This document shows, one piece after another, positions 57,901 through 64,000 of a stretch of DNA of 64,000 bases; the stretch's first letter is position 1, and each line of letters opens with the position of its first letter. A program made the translations under genes and the position numbers. The notes beneath the pieces were generated by a model. That model searched no databases and was not told the origin of the DNA. It saw only the letters and a program-made list of their open reading frames with translations. The stretch is from Anisodus tanguticus (lineage: Eukaryota; Streptophyta; Magnoliopsida; Solanales; Solanaceae): NCBI GenBank assembly GCA_034509755.1, contig CM067547.1:48572859-48636858 (forward strand), given 5' to 3'.

Positions 57901-59415
57901 AGGAAGTGTGTGTGCTATTATAAATTGATCATAAAAGCTTTCTTTACGTACAATGTGTAGGCTATTCTTAATCTAAATAAGCCAATCCATCTATCTTACA
58001 AAAATGTGCTCTTTCTTTACACCAAAAGCATATGTGAAAGAAAAAGGATCTCTTCATTTTCCTTAATTCTTTTCTATTGCCTTGAGGCGTCCTCTTTTTT
58101 CACTCATTTCAAGATGTCCGAAAATATTATAATCTACCTCCACCTTGTGGTAGCTTCCAATCGATATAGAATAAAGAGAATGCCACAGTTTAGCGTTGTG
58201 AAGTTACTCTAGAATGCAATTCTAAGTGATGTATATCTTCCATGCAATATACGCACGAACAACACTGACTTATATAATCTATTCGTCCTTTGAGATTGTT
58301 TGTATTAAGAACTGCATTACACACGGCACATGCTGTGAATGTGTATACACCCGGGGAAGCCAATGAACCTTGTGAAGCTCTCTTTCCTCCCATAAATCAC
58401 TTTCCATACACTTGCTAGTTGCTACGTAAGTGCTCGTTACCTAATTTGAGAAACATCTATTACAAGAGGTTGATCTAGGATTTAATCTTGAAGGTTCTAC
58501 CTTTAAGATTTTTAGTACTTAAACTCGTTGTACTTTTGAAATCATGATTTCAGAATTTAATATTTTTTAAAGTTTTAGTAATTTTACACATATATCTATG
58601 TCCGTGTGTAAAATACTAGGTTCAATTAAACCCATAGGAAAAAAGGCTGAAGTCCTATTCTCCTTTTAACCCTTCATCCCTTATAGTGTTATTCCTCTGC
58701 CCCTTGCGGATGGGGCTGCTCCTCCCTTAACCAGAAGTCTCGGGTTTGAGTGCTTCCCCCGAATGGGCCCTACGCGGTGCGAATCCCGATATAGTCGGGC
58801 TCCAATGTGGGTACCGGACACTGGGTGGGAAATTAATAAAAAAATAATTTCTCTTCCCCTCCTTTTCCTCTGAAAAATATCTCATCATTTTGTCCAATTT
58901 CTTTGCTACTGCTGTAGGGATTCAAAACAAGGACACGGAGTATGTGTTTATGCTTAGACAGCATGGATTTTGAAAGCTAATTTCTTAGTTTAACAAACTA
59001 CCATCTCTTCCACCTACGAAACCTCTATAGTGGCGGAGTCAAGATTTTCACTATGCGGGTTCAAAATATAAAAAAGTAAGCATTCGAAGAAGTCAAGGAA
59101 ATTCAACATCTACTATAGATAAAAAAATAATAATTTTGACCTTGTATATATAGTGTATTTTTCGACGACCAGAGTTCAGATGAACCCCCTTCCGATACTC
59201 TAGCTACACCCATGCCTCTGTTCAAACTTTATGTTCAATTGGTGATCGAAAATTTTAATTTGAGAAGCTATTTCTAACCTATGCATCTTTGCAAGTGCAG
59301 CATCCCATTCTCAATTGATGAGGTTTCAAATTCATTTCAAGTCAAGGATTTTGCAGATGTCAAACCTGCAACTGAACTTCTTGAGAATCCGGCCTTCCAA
59401 TTTTTACATGAGTGA
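33427..59415 (+). CDS. Class XI myosin heavy chain
   Basis: Actin motor for organelle transport and cytoplasmic streaming. About 1507 residues, normal for class XI. Motor about 1-735: P-loop GESGAGKT 156-163, switch I NNNSSRFG 209-216, switch II DIYGFES 434-440. Six IQ motifs about 738-880, coiled coil about 880-1065, globular DIL tail from about 1109, ending ENPAFQFLHE. Exons: 33427-33429, 35697-35825, 37094-37237, 37341-37486, 37945-38101, 38391-38449, 38537-38696, 39906-40055, 40146-40282, 40700-40846, 40928-41029, 42117-42174, 42261-42362, 43293-43330, 43739-43865, 44351-44521, 44666-44797, 45119-45228, 45821-45881, 46828-47005, 47090-47295, 47742-47861, 48586-48684, 49550-49762, 49891-50030, 50177-50285, 50377-50421, 51416-51496, 51597-51767, 52627-52782, 54216-54395, 55223-55351, 55437-55507, 55592-55691, 56138-56194, 56833-56889, 57550-57630, 57734-57816, 59301-59415. 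All phases agree and the total is 4524 nt. Odd points: exon 1 is only ATG|GT (other ATG|GT sites exist to about 34905), exon 16 needs a GC donor or eight more codons, and residue 652 is Cys where Arg is usual. Which XI paralogue is not decided. Confidence 0.93.
33625..33791 (-). mobile_element. SINE family A in myosin intron 1
   Basis: Flanked by an exact 14-bp target duplication, AGAAAATGATATTT, at 33611-33624 and 33792-33805. On the minus strand it has GGTAACCTTGGAGCAACTG (A-box part) and GACGGGTTCGAGCCGTG (B-box), and ends GTGCACGGGCTGCCCTT. It sits in copy 2 of the 33300-33910 duplication. Confidence 0.9.
34202..34395 (+). mobile_element. SINE family B in myosin intron 1
   Basis: A perfect 17-bp target duplication, AGTAAAAGAAAATATTA, lies at 34185-34201 and 34396-34412. 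The body has GTTGTGGTGTAGTAATAAG (A-box), GATTCGAGCCCTGCAG (B-box) and the end GGGTACCGGACACCAAATGG. A relative lies at 58690-58848. Confidence 0.92.
34796..34884 (-). mobile_element. RTE LINE/SINE 3' tail fragment
   Basis: The reverse complement of the shared tail: on the minus strand it reads GAGCCGAAGGTCTATCG, TCTCTACCCCACAAAGG, GTCTGCGTACACCC. It lies in myosin intron 1 and is truncated before the TTG end. Confidence 0.7.
35231..35642 (+). mobile_element. hAT MITE copy A in myosin intron 1
   Basis: An exact 8-bp target duplication, ATGGACAC, lies at 35223-35230 and 35643-35650. The ends are CAGGGCTGGCAAA and (reverse complement) TAGGAGCGGCAAA. It includes a two-unit 35-bp tandem repeat at about 35507-35577. 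Its right end is about 54 bp before the exon 2 acceptor. An inverted relative is at 37537-37910. Confidence 0.88.
35957..37030. mobile_element. MITE in myosin intron 2, split by a LINE
   Basis: The outer parts 35957-36116 and 36881-37030 contain the AAGTGCTT/AAGCACTTT strings and the TTTGGCTAA-type terminus (right end GCTTAGCCAAACATACTG) also seen at 52830-54140. The middle is the minus-strand LINE at 36117-36880. The left end is uncertain. Confidence 0.55.
36117..36880 (-). mobile_element. RTE-type LINE, 3' end with coding remnant
   Basis: The minus-strand translation from about 36860 to 36480 gives the end of a LINE reverse-transcriptase protein, with LRWMCGHTRRDMIGN-like sequence, RRDTDAPVQRCERLAMDG, GRGRLKKYWGEVIKQDM and LTEDMTLD. 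A 3' untranslated part then ends in the tail GAGGGTCTTTCGGAAACA, GGTCTGCGTACACTC and (GTT)n at 36120. It is truncated at the 5' side. Confidence 0.85.
37537..37910 (-). mobile_element. hAT MITE copy B in myosin intron 4, inverted relative to copy A
   Basis: It starts TAGGAGTGACAAATAGG and ends TTTTGGCAGCCCTA, the reverse complement of copy A. Matching blocks include CAAGTGAGAACACAAGCTAA, AATAAGCTTAGACTC and GCAAGAACTCATGA. Its right end is about 34 bp before the exon 5 acceptor. Confidence 0.85.
38125..38275. mobile_element. Mutator-like MITE in myosin intron 5
   Basis: The termini GAGAAAATGACAAAATAG and ATTTTTGTCATTTTCTC are inverted. Flanks GATCTTTTAC and CATCTTTATC are a decayed direct repeat of about 10 bp. 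Same family as 45255-45766 and 51789-52045. Confidence 0.75.
39360..39835. mobile_element. Nested pair of Stowaway-type MITEs in myosin intron 7
   Basis: The inner element 39438-39676 has ends CTTCCTCTGTCCCAATTTAT and ATAAATTGGGATGGAGGGAG with TA flanks. It interrupts an outer copy that begins CTCCCCTGTCCCAATTTC at about 39360 and ends AAATTGGGAAAAAGGTAG at about 39835. Confidence 0.7.
40352..40546 (+). mobile_element. AT-rich MITE in myosin intron 9
   Basis: It contains GTCAGCCAAAATTGATTAC, CACTAGCCAAAATATACAAA and a long TATATG/TGTATA region. The reverse complement recurs at 42470-42675 in intron 13, and a third related copy lies at 46130-46335. Ends are approximate. Confidence 0.6.
40563..40666 (+). 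mobile_element. Short retroposed LINE/SINE tail next to the exon 10 acceptor
   Basis: It carries the shared tail: ATCGGAAACAACTTCCC, AGGTAGGGGTAAGG, TGCGTACACTCTACCCTCCC, GGGATTACACTAGGTATG, ending TTTTTGTTG. TATGTTTTAGAGCCGT is repeated exactly at 40547-40562 and 40667-40682. The exon 10 acceptor follows 17 bp later. Confidence 0.85.
41474..41880. mobile_element. hAT-type MITE in myosin intron 11
   Basis: The ends are AGGGGTGTCAAATGGGC and TTTACCACCCCTAT; flanks TGTTAGGT and TGTTAAGT match at 7 of 8 positions. The interior has repeated GGGTTGGGCTAAAA and GGGTCAT strings. Same family at 48876-49304 and 57112-57512. Confidence 0.8.
42470..42675 (-). mobile_element. AT-rich MITE in myosin intron 13, inverted to the intron 9 copy
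   Basis: The minus strand repeats the intron 9 blocks GTCAGCCAAAATTAATTAC, CTAGCCAACATATACAAAAC and TGATTATGTATATT. Ends are approximate. Confidence 0.6.
43358..43596. mobile_element. Stowaway MITE in myosin intron 14
   Basis: CTCCCTCTATCCCAATTTAT and CATAAATTGGGACGGAGGGAG form the inverted ends, with TA on both flanks. It begins 27 bp after the exon 14 donor. Confidence 0.88.
43903..44294. mobile_element. hAT-like MITE with G-rich core in myosin intron 15
   Basis: The termini GGGGTGTGTTCAGTATGAAG and CTTCCATACTGAACACACCCC are near-perfect inverted repeats. The subterminal GGAAAATGTTTTCC/ACTTGTTTTCC blocks are related. The target duplication is not convincing. Confidence 0.75.
44030..44130 (+). 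repeat. G-rich tract with quadruplex-type spacing
   Basis: Runs of three to five G separated by one to five bases repeat more than ten times on the sense strand, such as GGGAGGTGGGGGTGGGGG and GGGGTGTGGGGTGG. It lies within intron 15 of the myosin gene, upstream of exon 16. Confidence 0.85.
45255..45766. mobile_element. Mutator-like MITE in myosin intron 18
   Basis: The ends are GAGAAAAAGATAAAAAAATG and ATTTTTGTCATTTTCTC. A 10-bp target duplication with one mismatch flanks it: TACTATCTGA at 45245-45254 and TACTATTTGA at 45767-45776. It starts 26 bp after the exon 18 donor. Confidence 0.82.
46130..46335. mobile_element. AT-rich MITE in myosin intron 19
   Basis: It shares the TGTATATCTTTTGTATATTT-GGCTAGCG block and the TATACATAA-rich centre with the copies at 40352-40546 and 42470-42675. 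Ends are approximate. Confidence 0.5.
47332..47582 (+). mobile_element. SINE family C in myosin intron 21
   Basis: The body starts CCCAAGGGTGTGGCTTAGTG and has a B-box-like TTAGGTTCAAATACCAG, then TAGGTGATTTCTTC and GGTGCGCGCAAGCTTGCCC. The 18-bp flanks starting AAGGATA and ending CTTTGG(C/T)A at 47314-47331 and 47583-47600 form the target duplication, with three mismatches. The inverted relative is 61595-61825. Confidence 0.82.
48876..49304. mobile_element. hAT-type MITE in myosin intron 23
   Basis: It starts TAGGGGTGTCAAATGGGCC and ends GGGCTAATTTTACCCCTA, with the same internal GGGTTGGGC strings as 41474-41880. Confidence 0.72.
50430..51385. mobile_element. hAT-like element with nested Stowaway in myosin intron 27
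   Basis: The outer parts carry GGCGGGTCAAAACGGGTC on the left and GGGTTAATTTTGCTCC on the right. A Stowaway-like copy at about 50611-51128 (ACGTCCAATTTATGTGACG to AATTGTGACAAAGGGAG) interrupts it. Confidence 0.55.
51789..52045. mobile_element. Foldback Mutator-like MITE in myosin intron 29
   Basis: The whole element is a near-perfect inverted repeat: arm 51789-51905 pairs with 51928-52045. The flanks GAGAATTATG (51779-51788) and GAGAATTGTG (52046-52055) form a 10-bp target duplication with one mismatch. It begins 22 bp after the exon 29 donor. Confidence 0.88.
53078..53193 (+). mobile_element. RTE LINE/SINE 3' tail copy 1 in intron 30
   Basis: It reads GAGCCGAGGGTCTATCGG, CTCTACCCCACAAAGGTAGG, CAGACCCCACTTGTGGGAC and ends GGTATGTTGTTG. 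Confidence 0.85.
53364..53495 (+). mobile_element. RTE LINE/SINE 3' tail copy 2 in intron 30
   Basis: It reads GAGCCGAGGATTTATCGG, CCACAAAGGTAGGGGTAAGG, TAGACCCCACTTATGGGATC and ends TGTTATTGTTGTTA. Confidence 0.82.
53640..54095 (+). mobile_element. RTE-type LINE 3' end with coding remnant in intron 30
   Basis: A decayed C-terminus (RGRGRPKK, D...GHDTT, a broken RSRIRV-like end) at 53660-53815 is followed by a 3' untranslated stretch. This then runs directly into the tail GAGGGTCTATCGGAAAC...TGGGATTATACTGGG and (GTT)n. Coding end and tail are contiguous here, as at 36117-36880. Confidence 0.78.
54672..54790 (+). mobile_element. RTE LINE/SINE 3' tail in myosin intron 31
   Basis: It reads AAAGCTAATGGTCTATCGC, CACAAAGGCAGGGGTAA, CATGTGGGATTGTACTGGG and ends GTGTGTTGTTG. 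An internal deletion removes the TCTGCGTAC block. Confidence 0.75.
55835..55981 (+). repeat. ATAC-type microsatellite in myosin intron 34
   Basis: Degenerate (CATA)n repeats, interrupted by related strings such as ACTAGC and CATGCATG, produce chance open frames rich in His, Thr and Tyr. Confidence 0.85.
57112..57512. mobile_element. hAT-type MITE in myosin intron 36
   Basis: It starts CTAGGGGTGTCAAATAGG and ends TTTTGCCACCCCTA, with the GGGTTGGGC/GGGTCAT interior of the 41474-41880 family. No clear target duplication. Confidence 0.78.
58690..58848 (+). mobile_element. SINE family B in myosin intron 38
   Basis: It has GGGGCTGCTCCTCCCTTAAC, a B-box-like GGGTTTGAGTGC, CGAATCCCGATATAGTCGG and GGGTACCGGACACTGGGTGG, parallel to 34202-34395. 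Target duplication unresolved. Confidence 0.75.
59030..59215. mobile_element. hAT-type MITE in myosin intron 38
   Basis: It starts AGTGGCGGAGTCAAG and ends GCTACACCCATG-like sequence, with GGGTTCAAAATATA and AGTTCAGATGAACCCC inside. It is a decayed member of the GGCGGAG hAT MITE group. Confidence 0.55.
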
Positions 59416-60674
59416 GGCGTAGAAACATCGATGTTTTCTTCTTCTGTTCTCGTGATAGATTATTGTAGCATCCTCGACAGACATCCTCGATTTCTTGTAA
59501 ATTCATCTTTTCCTTGTTCAATTTTTTCCCCCCAGTATAGCTTGATGTAATATAATAATTTTTTTTGTTTATAGTTGTAATAGTTCATAGCAAAAGGTGC
59601 AGTGTGTGAGCTGAGCTTTGTATTTTCTTTTGGTGGGGCAAAGAACAACACCGATTTTTTCTTTTGGAAAATTCGGGAGCAAAGCATATTGGTTAATATT
59701 GAATGGTGTAAATGTTTTGTATCCTATCCAATTTACCTTGTAATGAAAGAGTAGCCTAAAATGGGGTATTCTTTTGAAGATTTTTGAAAAACATTGTAGT
59801 TTTTTTTGGAAGAGTGTGTGTGTATTACATGGCTCCAACTTGAATATCATTAAGTTTTAAAGCGAAGCATTGGTAAAGAAACAAAATGTTTGATTAGTTC
59901 ACTCGAACATACAGAATGAAATAAAGTGACCTGCCATTTGTTTGTTGTTCAACAAAGGCCATCAATATTTCCTTCTCAAGTTTTGAAATTTATCAATGAT
60001 TTATTATCTATTGATACATAATTAACTAAATACAAGTGTTCCCTCTTTGATATCCAAATTCTTTTCCTATTCGGATTATAAAATAATAAGATGCTTGATA
60101 GTTGGAAATATGGAAAAAGGGAAATGAGTGAATGCAACCAAAAAACAAAAACTTATCTTCAAGGGGTTTTGAAGTTTGGAGGGATTAAGTTCGAAATTCC
60201 ATTATCAAGTTTATATTTTGATCACTTTACTTTTCTTTTCTTGTTTGCCTTTTGAAATACTATATTTATGGTCGTCCAAATAGACTTATGACATAAAAGT
60301 CATGTGAAAATCATCTAACTAAAGCCTAGGTAAATAAAATATAAACCTAGCTAGAAAACACATATTTTGACCAGATTTTTTTTAATATGTCTCTCTTAAT
60401 CGTTTAATAGGTTAATAAAATGAAATATACCATCTTAAAAGAAAAAAAAAGAAGACTTTTGTATCCGAACTTAACGTACTCCTCCAGTCTCAATATATCT
60501 GATACTTTTTTGCCCATCCAGAGTCAGTTTGACTCCTTTTCGAAGCCAAATTGGATTAGATCAATTTAATATTTTAAAATTAAAATTTACATATTCAAAA
60601 ATTATAAATATAATTTTATATTGATCAAAGGTCACATAGTTTAAATCTCGATAAGCCAAAAAGTGTCAGGTAAA
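59416..60674. other. Myosin 3' flank and intergenic sequence
   Basis: The 3' untranslated region of the myosin follows the TGA at 59413-59415; no unambiguous polyadenylation signal could be chosen. A partial Stowaway-like piece lies at about 60480-60672 (CTCCTCCAGTCTCAATATAT). Confidence 0.45.
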
Positions 60675-60755
60675 TTGCTTATAAGAGAACTCTTACCCCA
60701 TTCTTTAGGAGAGCAAAAAATTCCCAAAGATCTCGTTAATCGATCCTTTTCTCGG
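60675..60755 (+). promoter_or_regulatory. Proposed promoter end and 5' leader exon of the cullin-like gene
   Basis: TTGCTTATAAGAGAAC at about 60672 could be a TATA element. The leader would run to CTTTTCTCGG, followed by the donor GTAAGC at 60756. The matching acceptor is TATTCAG at 62351-62357, 32 bp before the start codon. Cullin genes often have such a leader intron; this exon is inferred, not proven. Confidence 0.4.
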
Positions 60756-60908
60756 GTAAGCACCGAGAGAATTTCGACTTCAGCTTTGATTAGTGGATTT
60801 ATTGTTGCTAGGGTTTAATATCGTGCTAAAATTGGTGAACATTGAATTGAATTGAAATTTTGCAAAAAGAAAAAGAAACGTGCATGTGATTCTACGTGTT
60901 TTTGTATA

Positions 60909-61445
60909 GAGGGAATATGTTAAAAAAACTCTAAACTATCACAATTTTGCTAGTTTCATGTAATATAATTTCCTTTAGATTAAAAACCCTTGATTGAATA
61001 TCTCAAAATATTTGAGATAACTTGTTGAGAGACGCACGAGAGATTAAAAAAGTCTTAAAAAATGAGTTCACATGACACAATGAGTTCATGGTAGTTCACG
61101 AGTACTATGAACACTCGCAAAATAGGTTCCATGTGTACTACTATATGGAACTCTTTCGAGAAGCTTTTGGAGCGTGATGTTCATATAGCATGTCATATTC
61201 TTCCGAGGTATATTTTCATATGAGTTCATGGTAGTTCAAGGGTATTTTGTGAACACCCGATGTTTTAGGTATGAAACTCGCAAAACAATTTCCATGTGTA
61301 AGCGATGTTCACATAACATGTCATATTCCTCCGGGGTATATTTTCATATGAGTTCTTGATAATTCAAGGGGATTTTGTGAACACCCGATATTTTAGGTAT
61401 GAAACTCGCAAAACAACAGTTTAGGTTTTTTTAACCTATTCACTC
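60909..61445. mobile_element. Mutator-like MITE with 9-bp target duplication
   Basis: TTTTGTATA is repeated exactly at 60900-60908 and 61446-61454. The ends are GAGGGAATATGTTAAAA and TTTTTAACCTATTCACTC, inverted. The interior has tandem units of about 110 bp built on CATATGAGTTC, GGGTATTTTGTGAACACCCG and GGTATGAAACTCGCAAAAC. Confidence 0.85.
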
Positions 61446-61594
61446 TTTTGTATATGCGGAAGTTGACATTGTAATAAAATACTTCTGACTGTTACTGTCA
61501 CCCAAGTGCATTGATGATGTTTTTCTTCTTTATCGTTGAAAGCTGAATTGATGTTGTATGTTCAGATGATTATTAATTGAGAAGTTGTGCTTAT

Positions 61595-61825
61595 CTTTTT
61601 TTATAAACGTGGTGTTCGGCCAGCTCACGTGCACCTCGATTAATTTTACGGTGTACCTTTGTCAACCAAGGCTCCCACCAACATAGATTACGGGTGACTG
61701 TCCACCAAAGCTTGGACAGAGGGGAATCACCTAGTATTTTTGCCTTTGTTGGGATTTGAACTGAAGACAACCTCATGGTTGTCAGCCTACCTTATTGACC
61801 ACAAGACCACACTCGTGGGTGCTGG
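61595..61825 (-). mobile_element. SINE family C in the cullin leader intron
   Basis: The minus strand starts CACCCACGAGTGTGGTCTTG, has GTTCAAATCCCAACAAAGG and TAGGTGATTCCCCTC, and ends in ACCACGTTTATAAAAAA. The flanks GAAGTTGTGCTTAT (61581) and GAAGTTAATGCTTAT (61826) are the decayed target duplication. Confidence 0.82.
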
Positions 61826-62029
61826 GAAGTTAATGCTTATTGTTGTCACCTTCTACATTGATGATATCTTTCTTGAAAGTTGAATTGGCATTGTTATTAG
61901 TTGGCATGGGATTTGCTTTTTTCCCTAATGATGCTTGTAATATTGTGTAGTGTTGTGATTATTAGTGGTTTTCGATTTGAGATCCTTACTCAAATAGTCG
62001 GTCGGATTCGCTGTATACTTTTCCTAGCC

Positions 62030-62330
62030 GTAGCCGGTGTACATAGATTATACACTAATTATACATTAATTTCTTGTCCGGATCTGACCATTTATCTTAC
62101 TTTGCTTGTGCTTATGTTTTGTCTTCAACCGAGGGTCTCTCGGAAACAACCGCTCTACCTACCAAGATAGAGGTAAGGTCTGCGTACATTCTACCCTCCC
62201 CATACCCCACATTGTGGGGGTATGTTGTTGTTGTTGTATATACGGTAACACACATTATATATGGATTATAAATATATTACACATCCACTGGCTATTTTTA
62301 GTTTAAGTGGGTGAGCGGCTATTTAAGTTA
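62030..62330. mobile_element. AT-rich MITE split by a LINE/SINE tail
   Basis: Left part GCCGGTGTACATAGATTATA and right part GGCTATTTTTAGTTTAAGTG lie on either side of a plus-strand tail at about 62126-62242 (CGAGGGTCTCTCGGAAAC to (GTT)n). A related unsplit stretch is near 23040-23170. Confidence 0.55.
62126..62242 (+). mobile_element. RTE LINE/SINE 3' tail in the cullin leader intron
   Basis: It reads CCGAGGGTCTCTCGGAAAC, AGGTAAGGTCTGCGTACATT, CCCCATACCCCACATTGTGG and ends TATGTTGTTGTTGTTG. Confidence 0.82.
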
Positions 62331-62389
62331 ATTCTTCTTTCGATTTGTCATATTCAGGTGGCAATAAAACGCGTGCTTCTAAGATTGAA

Positions 62390-63719
62390 ATGAGCCACTT
62401 GGTGCGCTTAATTGAGTTGGAGGAAGGATGGGATGTTATACAAGAGGGAATCAAAAAATTGAAGAGAATTCTGGAAGGACAGCAAGAATCATTCAGCACT
62501 GAAGAATACATGATGTTATACACGTATCCTTAACATTCTTTGTTCTTGAAGTTTGTCTTTAGAGTGAATAGGTTAAAACCCCCTAAGCTATCACCATTTT
62601 GTGAGTTTTATATCAAAATTATTGAGTGTTCCTGTTACTCCTGCACTATAATTTCCTTTAGATTGAAAACCTTCGGTTGAATTATGTGGCGAAATGTTTG
62701 GGATAACTTGCTGAGAGACGTGGGAGATAAAAAAAGTCTTAAGAATGAGTCCACCTGACACTATGAGTTTAGGGTAGCTCAGCGGGATTTTATAATAAAT
62801 ACCCAATAGTTTAGGTATGAAACTCGCAAAACAGTGAAAGTTTAGGTTTTCTTTTAACCTATTCACTCGTGTTTATATATGAAATATTATTTCTTTAGTA
62901 TATAGACACTTTCTTATATTTGTAATCTTTAAAATGTGGTAAACCTGTACTGATCTTGCCATGGAGGAAGCTTCTCCTTAATTTGAAGCGTAGACATATA
63001 TATAACATGTGTACGCAGAAGCCTCTTCACCATTACTCTCAGCCGTTGTATCATAAGTACAAGGAAACACTTGATGAATACATCAATTCTACTGTAAGTA
63101 GCATTAACTTTCTCTCTTATGAGTTATATCCAATGTTGCTTGGACTCTTCAAAAGTTTCATAGTGTGCGTGTCGAATCCTCCAAAAGTAGTGCATTTTTG
63201 GAGGATCTGACACGAGTGCGGCACTGTTTTGAGAGTCCGAGCAACATAGAATTAGGGCAACATATTCATGCAAATTAGCAGACTTTTTGGTCGATTTGTA
63301 CTTTTAATTAGGCAATTAACGAATAGAATTTGAGTTTGGTCTGGACAATTTTGGTGCTCTTGTATTGATATAACCGACACATGCTAGTCAACATTACTTC
63401 ATCTAATTTGAAAAGGATATGTGCTACATTTTGAAATTTTTTCTAGTTGCTTTGTTAATTGTTGTTCAATTTTGCAATTTGTGTTTGTATTCTTTATTAG
63501 GTTCTTCCTGCTTTAAGAGAGAAGTATGATGCTGAGTTTATGTTGAGGGAACTTGTGAAGAGATGGGAGAATCATAAACTTATGGTCATGTGGCTCTCAC
63601 GGTTCTTCCATTATCTCGACAAGTATTTTATTCCCCTAAGGATTAGTTATTCAAGTGCAGAGCTCCTTGCTTGTTGTGATAATATTCTTAAGAAAGGTGA
63701 GAGTGAAGATCAGTCGTGA
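62390..63719 (+). CDS. Truncated cullin-1-like protein, internally deleted (gene or pseudogene)
   Basis: Coding exons 62390-62523, 62994-63093 and 63501-63719 join in phase (GT-AG throughout) to give about 150 residues. The start reads MSHLVRLIELEEGWDVIQEG, followed by EEYMMLYT, IYNMCTQKP, YINST|VLPALREKY, FMLRELVKRW and WLSRFFHYLDKYF. This is the cullin-1 N-terminal helical repeat that contacts SKP1. After YLDKYFIPLRI the frame jumps to SYSSAELLACCDNILKK, which in full cullin-1 lies over 200 residues further on, then stops at TGA. Just after the stop another frame continues SRDAIEDIG, so a frameshift ended what remained of the C-terminal part. The cullin-homology and neddylation regions that recruit RBX1 are absent. 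Introns sit where I recall plant CUL1 introns, so it is a DNA-level copy, not a retrocopy. One extra Ala codon and a one-codon loss are also seen. It could act as an SKP1-binding decoy or be non-functional. Confidence 0.8.
62562..62868. mobile_element. Mutator-like MITE in cullin intron 1
   Basis: GAGTGAATAGGTTAAAA and TTTTAACCTATTCACTC are perfect inverted ends. Family of 60909-61445, without the internal amplification. Flanks TTGTCTTTA and GTGTTTATA agree at 6 of 9. Confidence 0.85.
63133..63247. mobile_element. Short foldback MITE in cullin intron 2
   Basis: ATGTTGCTTGGACTCTTC at the left pairs with GAGAGTCCGAGCAACAT at the right; the centre (GAATCCTCCAAAAGTAG and TTTGGAGGATCTGACACG) also folds. 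Total 115 bp. Confidence 0.82.
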
Positions 63720-64000
63720 CGCTATTGAGGATATTGGATAAGCTATAACACGAATTAATCAGATGATACTATAATACCGTTAGACCTCACTATAACTGTC
63801 TTCTTCTATTTCAGCATTTCACTAGGCCAAATATACTTTGGAATCGATTTTTCATGTTATGTTATATATTTTCTATAACAACATTTCGCTATAGTAGCTC
63901 AATAAATATTGTTTGTTATTAAATTCTTCAACAGTGCACCGGGCTGTCATTTTATTAAATTCTTCAACAGTAACACTGCCACGGTAAAATTTACTAGCCT
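63720..64000. other. Cullin-like gene 3' flank with a truncated SINE stub
   Basis: The reading frame after the stop is lost within about 30 bases. At 63916-63971 a perfect 20-bp direct repeat, TTATTAAATTCTTCAACAGT, flanks 16 bases (GCACCGGGCTGTCATT) that match the 3' end of SINE family A. Confidence 0.65.

Noticed and set aside
61591..61776. Minus-strand 61-codon frame
   Set aside because: It is contained in SINE family C and shows no gene features.

Overview
The window is plant nuclear DNA and probably comes from a member of the Solanaceae. The evidence is intron-rich genes with canonical plant splice sites, Ty1/copia elements primed by initiator-Met tRNA, several tRNA-derived SINE families, an RTE-type LINE whose 3' tail ends in TTG repeats, and many hAT, Mutator and Stowaway MITEs of types common in that family. 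The family assignment is recalled from repeat style and was not checked by a search.

Three host genes are supported, all on the + strand. (1) A two-exon gene for a small cupin of about 105 residues lies at 15348-16541. Its single intron holds five degenerate tandem repeats. (2) A class XI myosin heavy chain lies at 33427-59415. I assembled 39 exons giving about 1507 residues, with motor, six IQ motifs, coiled coil and globular (DIL) tail all in phase. The first exon, a bare ATG, is the least certain. (3) A cullin-1-like gene lies at 62390-63719. Its three coding exons encode only the cullin N-terminus, which then jumps within one exon to a short mid-protein segment and stops. It is either a truncated gene or a pseudogene.

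The first 30 kb is mainly transposable elements. In order these are: a decayed minus-strand copia element cut by the window edge (1-4302); a decayed plus-strand copia element (6118-12380) sitting in one copy of a tandem duplication and carrying a nested solo LTR in its own 5' LTR; a hAT MITE with an 8-bp target duplication (13604-14404); two solo LTRs of one family in opposite orientation, each with a perfect 5-bp target duplication (19745-20952 and 21358-22390); a Ty3/gypsy remnant near 22.7 kb; and a relatively young full-length copia element (23689-28644) with two 206-bp LTRs and a 5-bp target duplication, disabled by frameshifts and one stop.

The myosin and cullin genes have absorbed many small elements into their introns. 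Several are worth checking for effects on splicing: inverted MITE pairs around exons 2-4 and 10-13, a retroposon ending about 17 bp before an acceptor, a G-rich quadruplex-type tract on the sense strand, and a long hairpin MITE. The myosin also shows a GC-AG (or 8-codon extended) exon 16 junction and a cysteine in place of a near-invariant arginine beside the SH2 cysteine.

No tRNA or rRNA gene, CRISPR array or prokaryotic feature was found.
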